The notes beneath the pieces were generated by a model. That model had not been told where the DNA came from, ran no database searches, and worked only from the letters and a program-made list of their open reading frames with translations. From positions 16,828 to 80,827 of the forward strand of contig NZ_AOLJ01000001.1 in the NCBI RefSeq assembly GCF_000336775.1: 64,000 bases of DNA, written 5' to 3'. Positions 39,402-47,187 of this stretch are shown here, one piece after another. The DNA is from Haloferax gibbonsii ATCC 33959. Lineage in GTDB: Archaea; Halobacteriota; Halobacteria; Halobacteriales; Haloferacaceae. Position 1 is the stretch's first letter. Each line of letters opens with the position of its first letter. A program made the translations under genes and the position numbers.

Positions 39402-40616
39402 TCACTTGGCTGTCGAAAAGACGAGCTCAAACCCGTACTCAGGATCGACGGGAGAAATCGTGGTCCCGTCGGTGAGTATTGCACCTCCGTGTGGTTGGTC
39501 TGCAGTGCGGTCGATACGCCCGGCCGAAAGCTGTTGTTGATAGCCCTCATCACTCAGAATCCACGTCCACCCAGTGCCATCATTGATGTATGTGCCATTT
39601 AGACTGGTATCATACAACACCCACCGAGAACCATCCCACTCGATTCGAAATTGCTGTTCAGAGATGTGTTGTTGGCCATCTATGAGCTTGATCTCAGGCG
39701 TGGGTTCCTGCCCCAGTGGGCGGCCCACGCTGTCCCCTGGCGTAATCTCAACTGTAATGTCTCCCCGTGACTCCCTCAATACTGCAGTTCGCTTCGACAG
39801 CCCAGCAGCCGTTCGCAGTTGCTGGAGAAGTTCACCGCCATCTGATGGGCGTGCAGCAGGGTCACGTTTTGTTGCCGACTGAATCACCTTAGAGACTGAC
39901 TGCGTACAGGACGCACCATCGCTTCGGGGATCAAGTCCACTTGCGGGCGTCTCGTCCAAGTCGTATGACTGCCCCGTTAACAAATAGTGAATCGTCTTAC
40001 CAGCACTGTAGACATCTGACCAAGCACCTGTCTCGGCATTGCGAAGGTCAGTTGGTGCCAGCTCAGGCGGTGTATATCGATCGGCATAAAACAGCGTTGA
40101 ATCGCCTGTGAAGCTTCGGACACTGGTGTTGAAATCAACTAGGGCAAGCGTCCCATCCTCTCGATGACGGATGTTTTTGGGCTTGACATCGAGGTGGAGG
40201 ATCTGATTCAGGTGGATGAACGCCATCATCTGTGCTACAGCAAAGAGAGGATGCGACTCGGATCGCGTATCCACTTCTCCGCTCTGCGATGAGCGCAGGT
40301 CGTCGAGGTCTCCTCCGGAGATGTACTCCAATGCGATATACGGGCCTGTTCGAGTGAATTGTGCGTTGACAAGATGGGCGATACATGACGCCGTCATGGA
40401 CCCCGACAGGTACCTAAGAATGCTCTTTTCTTGCTCAAACCGTGTTTCGACCACCGAACGATCATGTGAGGAGTCATCAGGGAGTTTGAGCGCGATAGAC
40501 TCGCCAGTGTAATCATCATGGGCTTTCCACACCGTTGCAAACCCCCCACTCCCGACTTGTGTAAGAAGCTCAAATCGGGAGTCAACTATATCACCATGAC
40601 TGAGATTCCATGTCAT
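39402..40616 (-). CDS. Ser/Thr protein kinase with C-terminal FHA domain (kinase A)
   Basis: This is a 404-residue protein. The kinase domain shows the Gly-rich loop GSGGFATVW, the ATP-binding Lys in IALKL, the catalytic loop HLDVKPKN and the metal-binding DFN (a DFG variant). It is followed by an FHA domain (SVGRPLG, HISEQQFRI, DTSLNGTYIND) that reads phospho-threonine. No membrane segment is seen, so it is cytoplasmic. The ATG at 40616 puts the kinase domain at the N-terminus. Kinase and reader in one chain, next to several proteins with a common Thr tag, suggest it phosphorylates and then docks to those tags. Confidence 0.9.
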   Translation of the reverse strand: MTWNLSHGDIVDSRFELLTQVGSGGFATVWKAHDDYTGESIALKLPDDSSHDRSVVETRFEQEKSILRYLSGSMTASCIAHLVNAQFTRTGPYIALEYISGGDLDDLRSSQSGEVDTRSESHPLFAVAQMMAFIHLNQILHLDVKPKNIRHREDGTLALVDFNTSVRSFTGDSTLFYADRYTPPELAPTDLRNAETGAWSDVYSAGKTIHYLLTGQSYDLDETPASGLDPRSDGASCTQSVSKVIQSATKRDPAARPSDGGELLQQLRTAAGLSKRTAVLRESRGDITVEITPGDSVGRPLGQEPTPEIKLIDGQQHISEQQFRIEWDGSRWVLYDTSLNGTYINDGTGWTWILSDEGYQQQLSAGRIDRTADQPHGGAILTDGTTISPVDPEYGFELVFSTAK

Positions 40617-40699
40617 GGCAATTATGAGACCGTGGTAGAACAGCCAACGGAAGTTACATACTGAAATGATCGACCGATGTAGACATTCTCGGACATTTT

Positions 40700-41158
40700 C
40701 TATGAGATCTGATTCCCGCACCCCGGACAATAATTCACTGGCCCAGAGGTGGGCAGTTCCGTGCCACAGGCAGAACAGTAGTTTATGTTGGATGACGACC
40801 GGAAACCTCGGTAAAGCTTGGTGTCCTCGTTCGTAGTATCGATATTGTCTTCGATAGTTGCTGGATACTCCGATTCGGGCATGGTTATACTCGAATCAAT
40901 ATGTCTCATTGCACGTTGGATTCGGTCGACAACTGTTTTATTCGGGCGCATATTTACCACAGATTCGAGCGCGTCGCGAATCTTGAGAGCTGTGTGTGGC
41001 TCAGCATATGCGAGCTTGACTGCGGCGTCGGACGCATAGATCTGTTCAGTATCGTCCCCGCTAAGGAGATGACATTTCACCGCTTTCAGATGTTTTGGCT
41101 TACCAACCTGTCGTGGACTCTTCACAGCTATTTTCTTGAGTGACTTCGCGGATTTCAT
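40700..41158 (-). CDS. HEAT-like protein with tag and C-terminal zinc ribbon
   Basis: This is a 152-residue protein. The N-terminal ~85 residues are basic and helical and resemble part of the HEAT-type protein at 55 kb (IYASDAAVKLAYAEP). The tag DTKLY (40811-40825) follows, then a zinc ribbon with two C-x2-C pairs (CSACG and CPGCG). It lies 83 bp upstream of kinase A on the same strand, so the two may be co-transcribed. The function is unknown. Confidence 0.65.
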   Translation of the reverse strand: MKSAKSLKKIAVKSPRQVGKPKHLKAVKCHLLSGDDTEQIYASDAAVKLAYAEPHTALKIRDALESVVNMRPNKTVVDRIQRAMRHIDSSITMPESEYPATIEDNIDTTNEDTKLYRGFRSSSNINYCSACGTELPTSGPVNYCPGCGNQIS

Positions 41159-41230
41159 ACCGATAACTAGCTCATTCTATCAGTAGACATGTGCGGCATC
41201 TTTAGTGTAATCCCATTTCTGTCACCACCC

Positions 41231-42019
41231 TCACGTTGAGTTTCCACATTGCGGGCAGAACTCCGGGTCATTGTATTGTGACAAGTCGGCGTCACACTGT
41301 GAGCAGGTTGAACTGCTGAACAAGCCCCAGATTCCTGAGGAAAACAGCAGACTGGCTGCACTCCAGAATCCAATCGTGTACACCAGCGATCCGAGGAGGA
41401 GTATCGCAATTTCGCTGGCAAGACTGAAACTATAGATTTGGCCGCCGGCGACTCCAAGCGCGATTCCGCCAGTAACACCGAGATTCGTGTCTGCTTGGAC
41501 CTTGCGAAGCCGCCACCGGACAGAAATGAGCGTTAACACCACGACGAGCACCGTATACACAAGCGAGAGATTGTACCAGAGGCTCCCAATGAAGGGCCCG
41601 TCAATGAGGATTTTGAGGAGGAGTGAGACCCCCAGAGTTGTTATAAAGAATACCACGAGAATGTGGCGAACTTTCGTGAATACACTTGATGAATAGTACC
41701 CACCGCGGAAGAACGTGAGTAACCGGACGAAGATGAGTACGGCCGCTGCTCCTTCGACCGCTCGAAACAGGATGAACAGATAGGTTCCGTACAGGCCAAA
41801 GTTGCCTTGGATCAGTGATAGCGCAATAAAAAAGTAGCCTAAACCCAGCCCAAGAACGCCGACAAGCCGTTCACGCCGAGTATACTGTGAGTAGAGCCCT
41901 TGCTGCTTCACAGCGTTGATGACGACTCCCAAGAACATCGACTCGATGCCCAGCGTAATCAACCAGACTGGCAGGGTACTCGGCACCGGGTCTGTAATGG
42001 CACTAATTTGGAAAATCAT
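41231..42019 (-). CDS. Multi-pass membrane protein with cytoplasmic zinc ribbon
   Basis: This 262-residue protein has about seven hydrophobic segments and a C-terminal zinc ribbon (CSQCDADL and CPQCGN). The topology resembles a small sensor or channel-like protein, but I recognise no family. The zinc ribbon is like those in the tagged proteins on each side. It is preceded by a second small membrane protein with a 3-bp gap, so the two form an operon. Confidence 0.7.
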   Translation of the reverse strand: MIFQISAITDPVPSTLPVWLITLGIESMFLGVVINAVKQQGLYSQYTRRERLVGVLGLGLGYFFIALSLIQGNFGLYGTYLFILFRAVEGAAAVLIFVRLLTFFRGGYYSSSVFTKVRHILVVFFITTLGVSLLLKILIDGPFIGSLWYNLSLVYTVLVVVLTLISVRWRLRKVQADTNLGVTGGIALGVAGGQIYSFSLASEIAILLLGSLVYTIGFWSAASLLFSSGIWGLFSSSTCSQCDADLSQYNDPEFCPQCGNST

Positions 42020-42022
42020 ATG

Positions 42023-42310
42023 TTATTCTGTTGAAACGATTAGCCAGAACGTTCGTGCACACACTACCAACGGTATCACTACCGCACCAGCGGCGATGGC
42101 AATGGTCGTGAGTTCGGTAATAACGGGAAACCGATCCATTCCTTCGAAGAGCATCAATACGATTGACGCACTAAGGAGGAATCGAAGCCGCTGATTCTGT
42201 CTGAGATTCGGGATATGGTGCGTCCCCAAGACAGTCATTGCGACGACACAGAGGGCGAGACCAATTTGTCGCAAGAGTGCTGGGTCCCACTGTGTAATTG
42301 GCGCTACCAT
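42023..42310 (-). CDS. Small membrane protein
   Basis: This 95-residue protein has three hydrophobic segments (around residues 15-30, 43-55 and 66-88). It sits 3 bp upstream of the membrane/zinc-ribbon protein and presumably forms a complex with it. No family is recognised. Confidence 0.6.
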   Translation of the reverse strand: MVAPITQWDPALLRQIGLALCVVAMTVLGTHHIPNLRQNQRLRFLLSASIVLMLFEGMDRFPVITELTTIAIAAGAVVIPLVVCARTFWLIVSTE

Positions 42311-42434
42311 ATAGGCACAAATAATCTCTGCAGTGGATATAATATCTGGGGGGAAGCCAGCACGACAACTGTGGGCACTGTCCCGTCAAAGGATGTGTCG
42401 AACGGTGAAAGAACGAGAAGCGAGTGAGATAGCC

Positions 42435-42559
42435 GGCTCTGTTGAAACCCTCTTGCCGTCTTGCGATTTGTTGAGAGACTAGTTTTCACTGTGATTCACG
42501 GAAACTAGCCAGAAAGAGCGCTCTCTGCAATGTCAACGCTGAAGGATTTCAACAGAGCC
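42435..42559. mobile_element. 125-bp MITE with 8-bp target duplication
   Basis: The terminal inverted repeats GGCTCTGTTGAAA and TTTCAACAGAGCC enclose a short non-coding sequence. The element is flanked by the perfect 8-bp direct repeat AGATAGCC (42427-42434 and 42560-42567). The ends match those of the IS5-type element at 44.2-45.4 kb, so that or a related transposase probably mobilised it. A diverged second copy lies at 53413-53533. Confidence 0.88.
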
Positions 42560-42584
42560 AGATAGCCGGATTTTACGTCGTAGA

Positions 42585-43510
42585 GTATGCTTTATGACAT
42601 ACGGAGCGCCACATTCTACCAGCACGAAGTCTCACTCTCGACTGTCAACGGGCGTGTCGAGTGTGACTTCGAACTTCTCTCTGACAGTCCAACATCATAC
42701 GAGCGGTACGTGCTGTCAGAAGAGTTCAAGCTCCGTGCGAGCACGCTCCAGTAGGACGCAGTTGCCGACGTATTCTACATCCATATCACCACACGGAAGT
42801 GCGAATCTGAAGAGGACGACGGTGACGAAGCAGAGGATTCAGAAGATACTGAGCATCAAAGAGTCTTCGGTATCGACCTCGGCGTTAACAGTCTCACCGT
42901 CTCTTCTACTGAACGCTTCTGGCAAGGAGACGACTACCACCACTGGTGTCGTGAGTTCGAGAAGTGACGCGGTGAGATACAATAGCGCGGCACGCAAGCC
43001 GCGCACAATGATTCACTTCGGCAAGCGCGAAGAGACATGGCGGAAACAGTACATCCACACCGTCGCCAACGAACCCGTCACCGAAGCCGTTGAACACGAC
43101 TGCGACGTAACGGTGTTCGAGGAGTTGACTGAAATCCGTGAACAATTCCTACAGGCGAAGTGGCACCACGTCTGGGCGTTCCGACGCCTGTTCAAGTACG
43201 TCGAGTAGAAAGCCCCTGAACAGGGTGTTTCCGTGAAGCAGGTCTGCCCAAATTACACCTCTCAATGCTGTTCTCGGATGGATTGCGGGTTCACACATGA
43301 GGCCAAGCTCCATGAAGAACACTTCCAATGCCAGAAGTGTGGGCACGAAGTGAATGCGGACTACAACGTCGCGACATCGGGACGCGGTACGCTCAGAAGC
43401 GAACACACAGACTCCGTTCCTCGCCCAAGTCGGGAGGCGGAGACGCACCAGTAGACGTGCGTGTAAGCGGTGGAACGTTGAACGGCGGGGGGTCACCAGT
43501 CTATTACTAG
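42585..43510 (+). pseudogene. Degenerate TnpB (IS1341-type, IS200/IS605 superfamily)
   Basis: Scattered frames give a recognisable TnpB: the first RuvC motif FGIDLGVNSLTVSS, the Glu block VFEELTEIREQF, the zinc finger CQKCGHEVNADYNVA and the C-terminal tail PVDVRVSGGTLN. Several stops (for example near 42754 and 42966) and frame changes, plus loss of the N-terminus, make it inactive. TnpB is an RNA-guided nuclease; I could not delimit its reRNA here. The 165 bases after it show nothing definite. Confidence 0.85.
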
Positions 43511-43674
43511 AGACTGATTGCCGGTCGCTCTCGACTCGAGACCACCACACTCTGTCGAGTGCTGCCCGGACCACGCTGTGAGTATGGCCAAAGATTGCGG
43601 CAGTCCAGTGTTGGTAGCCGCCAGCGGCCCATGTAACGCCCCCTTCTGCGGGAGACTACGCAGCACCAGTGGCG

Positions 43675-44171
43675 TCAGATTTCGGTTCCACAACTTGGGC
43701 AGAAGGAAACCGAGGTGAACTCCTCCAGGCTGATTCCACAGGACGGGCAGAATGAGATGTCGACGCCACTATCCGACGGTGCCGTTTCGGTAGGCGTACC
43801 GTCGTAGACGTTCGTCTTGGGCGGGTCGGTCGCTCCGCCCCTGTACACTTGCGTGTCACTGGATTGCCTGCTCTGTCCGGATCCGAACGTCGACTCCGGC
43901 CCCAGCGCGTAGGCAGTGAGCGTCGGTCCGGCGGCGTACAGCGCACCGGCAGACGTGACATGGAGCGTTCCGTCGTCTAGATACTTCTCGACTGATCCGG
44001 TATCTCTGTCTAGGAGGTAGTTGCCGTAGATGACCCGTTCGCTTCCAGTCATCATGCGTGAGAAGCCACTACCGGTAAATTTCCATTGTGGACGTCCCAT
44101 TGCGTCGTCGAAGCCGAAAAGTGTCTCACGGCCAACTCCCATGAGAGGTTCCGCTGCGGTTTTGAAAAATT
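43675..44171 (-). pseudogene. PQQ-type beta-propeller C-terminal fragment with tags and double zinc ribbon
   Basis: The frame is open from the transposon end at 44171; the first ATG is at 44142. Propeller repeats (LFGFDDAMGRPQWKF, YLLDRDTGSVEKY) are followed by a linker with two tags, DTQVY (43843-43857) and KTNVY (43804-43818), then a zinc ribbon (CPSCGISL and CPSCGTEI). The N-terminal blades are cut off by the inverted repeat of the IS5-type element. It could still be expressed as a 155-residue protein. Confidence 0.65.
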
Positions 44172-44254
44172 GGCTCTGTTGAAGTCCTATTGGATCGACA
44201 CCTTTCTCTCTGAAGCAGTTGTTGGGTAGAACTGCGAACCAATCGCCGATTCTG

Positions 44255-44291
44255 GCACAGTTTTTTATTTATCCGATAGCATCTTCCGAGT
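44255..44291 (+). promoter_or_regulatory. TATA promoter of the small membrane protein
   Basis: A strong A/T element (TTTTTTATTTAT, about 44261-44273) lies ~25 bases before the ATG at 44292, ideal spacing for a leaderless transcript. Confidence 0.55.
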
Positions 44292-44495
44292 ATGAACGAC
44301 CAACTCAAGTGGGGGATTGGGACTCTCATTCTTGGCGCAGTCGGTCTTACTCTTCTCGGAATTACTGGTGCATTTCAGAACCCACTTGGGCCAGAGATAC
44401 AAAACAGACCAGTTAATTTGGTTGCAGTTGGTGGTAGCCTCCTTCTCGTTATCTCTGGAGTCGAAACAGTCGTACAATCTCGACGGCCTGATTAG
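44292..44495 (+). CDS. Small two-helix membrane protein, possible transposon passenger
   Basis: This 67-residue protein has two hydrophobic segments (around residues 8-27 and 43-57) separated by a short polar loop, and a basic C-terminus. It has its own TATA-type promoter and lies between the IS inverted repeats, convergent with the transposase. No family is recognised. Confidence 0.55.
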   Translation: MNDQLKWGIGTLILGAVGLTLLGITGAFQNPLGPEIQNRPVNLVAVGGSLLLVISGVETVVQSRRPD

Positions 44496-44516
44496 TGTGC
44501 CAGCTCTGTAGAATGT

Positions 44517-45338
44517 TCAGAGTGTCTTGTCGATGTTGTGGGTGAGACAGCCAATAACGAGTTCACGGAACTGCTTCCACCAGCGTCGTAAGCGGACGAA
44601 TGCGCCGTATTTCCGTTTGAGACGAGAGTTCACCGTCTCGTTCTGACTACGTTGCCCGTAGAGGTCAGCGTCAAGCCGGGAGTTCCACGCCTTGTGGAGC
44701 GGCGAAAATTCTCGATGCTTGATGACCGGACGAATATCATCTTCACGAGCTAATGCACGAATCTTCTGGTCATCGTACCCCTTGTCACCGAGGAGAATCG
44801 CTACTTCGTCGGTATTCCGCTTGATGAGCGACGGCGCGATCTTCGAGTCGTGTTTTCGTGTCGTCGTTACGTGTACGTCGAGAATCGCGTTCGACCTTGT
44901 GTCCACAGGAAGCGTGACTTTCAACTGCTGAATCGTCAGCTTCGCTCGCTTTGTATAGTGTTTCGAGGCGTGACTCCGGTCGAACCCCGAGGCATCAATC
45001 CCGACGACACCGTTGGTCGGAAGGAGTGCGACTGAGAGGTTGAGCAGGACGCGCCAAACCGCCATATCGAGGCGATTGAACGCCTTACACAACGTCGAGG
45101 GGGATGGGAGTTCCTCAAGATCGATGGCGCTTCGAATCCGAGGCATCTCGATCAGCTCGTCGAGAAGCATCCGGTACGTCGTATTCTTTCGTACCTTGAG
45201 ACAGAGCAAAACGATGTGCTGGTGAAGTGTGTACCGCTGCTTCGAGAACTTCGACGAGTAGCGAGCAACCGCACGACGAGCCAAGTGATACGCCTGCTCA
45301 ACGAACCGAAGCAACTGCGACTTTGGGAGGGCCTGCAT
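44517..45338 (-). CDS. IS5-family transposase
   Basis: This is an intact 273-residue DDE transposase. Catalytic positions are in VVGIDASGFDR, ILLGDKGYDD and RSQNETVNSRLKRKYG. It belongs to a different IS5 subgroup from the enzymes at 19 and 32 kb. Its element ends match the MITEs at 42.4 and 53.4 kb, so it is the best candidate for their transposase. Confidence 0.9.
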   Translation of the reverse strand: MQALPKSQLLRFVEQAYHLARRAVARYSSKFSKQRYTLHQHIVLLCLKVRKNTTYRMLLDELIEMPRIRSAIDLEELPSPSTLCKAFNRLDMAVWRVLLNLSVALLPTNGVVGIDASGFDRSHASKHYTKRAKLTIQQLKVTLPVDTRSNAILDVHVTTTRKHDSKIAPSLIKRNTDEVAILLGDKGYDDQKIRALAREDDIRPVIKHREFSPLHKAWNSRLDADLYGQRSQNETVNSRLKRKYGAFVRLRRWWKQFRELVIGCLTHNIDKTL

Positions 45339-45463
45339 TCGGTCAAACTACCGCTCGAATCTGTAATTCTCTGAGGATTTCAACAGAGCCTTATTTATCC
45401 ACACGTCGACAACTCTCGCCCGTGCCTAGTTGACTAAACAGAGCCGACCTTCCACCAGTATAC

Positions 45464-46558
45464 GTGAGTGAGGCCGGGTACGACGACATGGGTGAGATAC
45501 TGACCAATCTCGGGGTGAACCACTCGTCTCTCTCCGCGGTCGACCTGAGCAACGCGGAGCAATCCATCCTCATGGTGAACTGCCACCAGAAGTGGCGAAA
45601 CGACGCCGCAAGCACGGCAATGAGTGTGCTCCAGGAACTCGGAGCGGGCTCCGGGTCGTCCCTCGGTGACGTTGTGAAGGGGCTGGCTTCCGGGGTCAGC
45701 GGTGGTTCGCTGGCCGCCTTCGAAGAGTTCATTTCTGAGGGGAGCGCGGCGCTCATATCGGACTACGCCGGCGAACTGTTGACCGAGTTCACATCGGCAA
45801 ACTTCGATACCAACACCCAGAGCAAGATCATCACGGCGAGTGTCGAAGACGACGAACTGGTCGAGCTGCTCGGCCGACAGACCATCGACCTCGAATTCGA
45901 CCTCGATGGGTGGTACAAGCCCACCTCAATGCCGTCTGGGAGCCAGCCGCTCATTCGAAACCAAGTGACTGGGGACATACTTGCGTACAAGTTCCCCGTG
46001 TCTAGGGGAACTGTCGTGTACACGGCATTCCACAATCACGCACAGACGACGGAGCTGGAACGTGCCCTCCTCCGGTTGCTCGTCATGGTCCCGATAGCGG
46101 AGTCCACCGGAACGAGCATCAAGCAGACCTACACGACCATCACCGGCGATACGAGCGTCCAGCAGGGGGGGGACGGTGATCAAAGACGACGACGCGGGCA
46201 TGGGGACGACGCCCGCGCCCGGACAGTCGAGCGAAACCGGGCTGCCGACGACCACCGTCGAACTCGACGTCGTCGGCGGCGAGTCGGTCACCGAACACCT
46301 CACCGTCGGGCAGTCGGCGCAGGTCGGTCGGAACGACTTCGCCGGCCAGGTGTCGGACCAAGACCGGCAGTACATCTCGGGAACCCACCTGGACGTCAGC
46401 GTGCCATCCCCGGGAACCGTCGAGGTGAGGGCTTGAACAGTTCGAACGGAACCACGGTGAACGGCGTGGACATTTCCGACGGCGAACCGCGGGAGGTAAG
46501 CAACGGCGCGGAGCTAGAACTCGCCGGCACGGCCACCGTGGTCGTCCGAGTCTCCTGA
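45464..46558 (+). CDS. FHA-domain protein with ThuA/glutamine-amidotransferase-like N-terminus (two compensating frameshifts)
   Basis: The N-terminal ~225 residues contain ILMVNCHQKW and GTVVYTAFHNHAQTTELERA, reminiscent of ThuA-like domains accompanying vWA proteins. The main frame then becomes an Arg-rich non-haloarchaeal string, while the +1 frame from ~46170 to ~46436 reads a normal FHA domain (QVGRNDFAG, YISGTHLDVSV). The original frame resumes with NSSNGTTVNGVDI. The shifts coincide with a G8 run (46164-46171) and a GGG (~46432), one base too many and one too few. This is an assembly error or a recently damaged gene. The true start may lie in the sequence lost to the IS. Confidence 0.7.
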   Translation: MSEAGYDDMGEILTNLGVNHSSLSAVDLSNAEQSILMVNCHQKWRNDAASTAMSVLQELGAGSGSSLGDVVKGLASGVSGGSLAAFEEFISEGSAALISDYAGELLTEFTSANFDTNTQSKIITASVEDDELVELLGRQTIDLEFDLDGWYKPTSMPSGSQPLIRNQVTGDILAYKFPVSRGTVVYTAFHNHAQTTELERALLRLLVMVPIAESTGTSIKQTYTTITGDTSVQQGGDGDQRRRRGHGDDARARTVERNRAADDHRRTRRRRRRVGHRTPHRRAVGAGRSERLRRPGVGPRPAVHLGNPPGRQRAIPGNRRGEGLNSSNGTTVNGVDISDGEPREVSNGAELELAGTATVVVRVS

Positions 46559-46680
46559 TTGACGCCGGAGACGGGTCGGCTTTCGGGGGCGGCACGGGCG
46601 CCCCGGAGACCTGTCCACCGGCGGTGTGCGTACCACCGACCACCGGGCGCGCCTGGATAGACGATGGCCGCGAAGCCCGC

Positions 46681-47163
46681 TCAGGCGAAGTTCTGGGTGA
46701 CGTACAGCCGGACCGTGTCCGACCCGGACCCCGACGCGTCGATGGCAGCACCGACACCCTCGCGTTCCCACTTCTGTCCCAGGACGTTCCGCCGGTGTCC
46801 CGCGGAGCCCATCCAGCCGTCGACCACGGTTCGGGCCAGTTCGGTCACGGCCCTCGCTCGGCGTCGTTCGGAGACGCCTTCGATCCGGGAGAGACGGAAG
46901 GTTCGGCGGGAGATGTTCTCGCCACACCGGCGTCGCCGCTGAGTGGACGACCAGTAGCCGTGAGAGACGTATCGGTCGAAGGCGCTACGGCCGTCGGGCG
47001 TCGTGTGTGAGAAGAACCTACGGTCCGCCATGGCCTCGCTGTGGGCGCGGGCGATGCGCTCGAGGTCCTTGTCGTACGCGAGTTCGGAGAGTCCGTGGTC
47101 CGTCCGAACCTCGTTGACGAAGTGGTGAACCAGCGTCTCAACGTGGATTGGCTCGGTGTCCAT
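46681..47163 (-). CDS. CAP/SCP-domain protein without signal peptide
   Basis: This 160-residue protein is a nearly bare CAP domain (YkwD/PR-1 type): ARAHSEAMADRRFFSHTT, GENI and SAGHRRNVL are the conserved blocks. CAP proteins are usually secreted, but no signal peptide, Tat motif or membrane segment is seen here. It is the last gene of the zinc-ribbon/vWA/kinase/phosphatase operon, 24 bp downstream of the phosphatase, so a cytoplasmic effector role is possible. Confidence 0.82.
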   Translation of the reverse strand: MDTEPIHVETLVHHFVNEVRTDHGLSELAYDKDLERIARAHSEAMADRRFFSHTTPDGRSAFDRYVSHGYWSSTQRRRRCGENISRRTFRLSRIEGVSERRRARAVTELARTVVDGWMGSAGHRRNVLGQKWEREGVGAAIDASGSGSDTVRLYVTQNFA

Positions 47164-47187
47164 CGATGTGCGGACTCGGGAGCGGAG

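Larger units (their letters stand above)
44172..45390. mobile_element. IS5-type element carrying a passenger gene
   Basis: The left end GGCTCTGTTGAAGTCC (44172-44187) and right end GGATTTCAACAGAGCC (45375-45390) match as inverted repeats at 15 of 16 positions. Between them lie a small membrane protein gene and the transposase. An alternative, poorer left end (AGCTCTGTAGAA at 44502) would give a standard 0.9-kb element beside an older IS remnant. No target duplication is seen. Confidence 0.6.
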
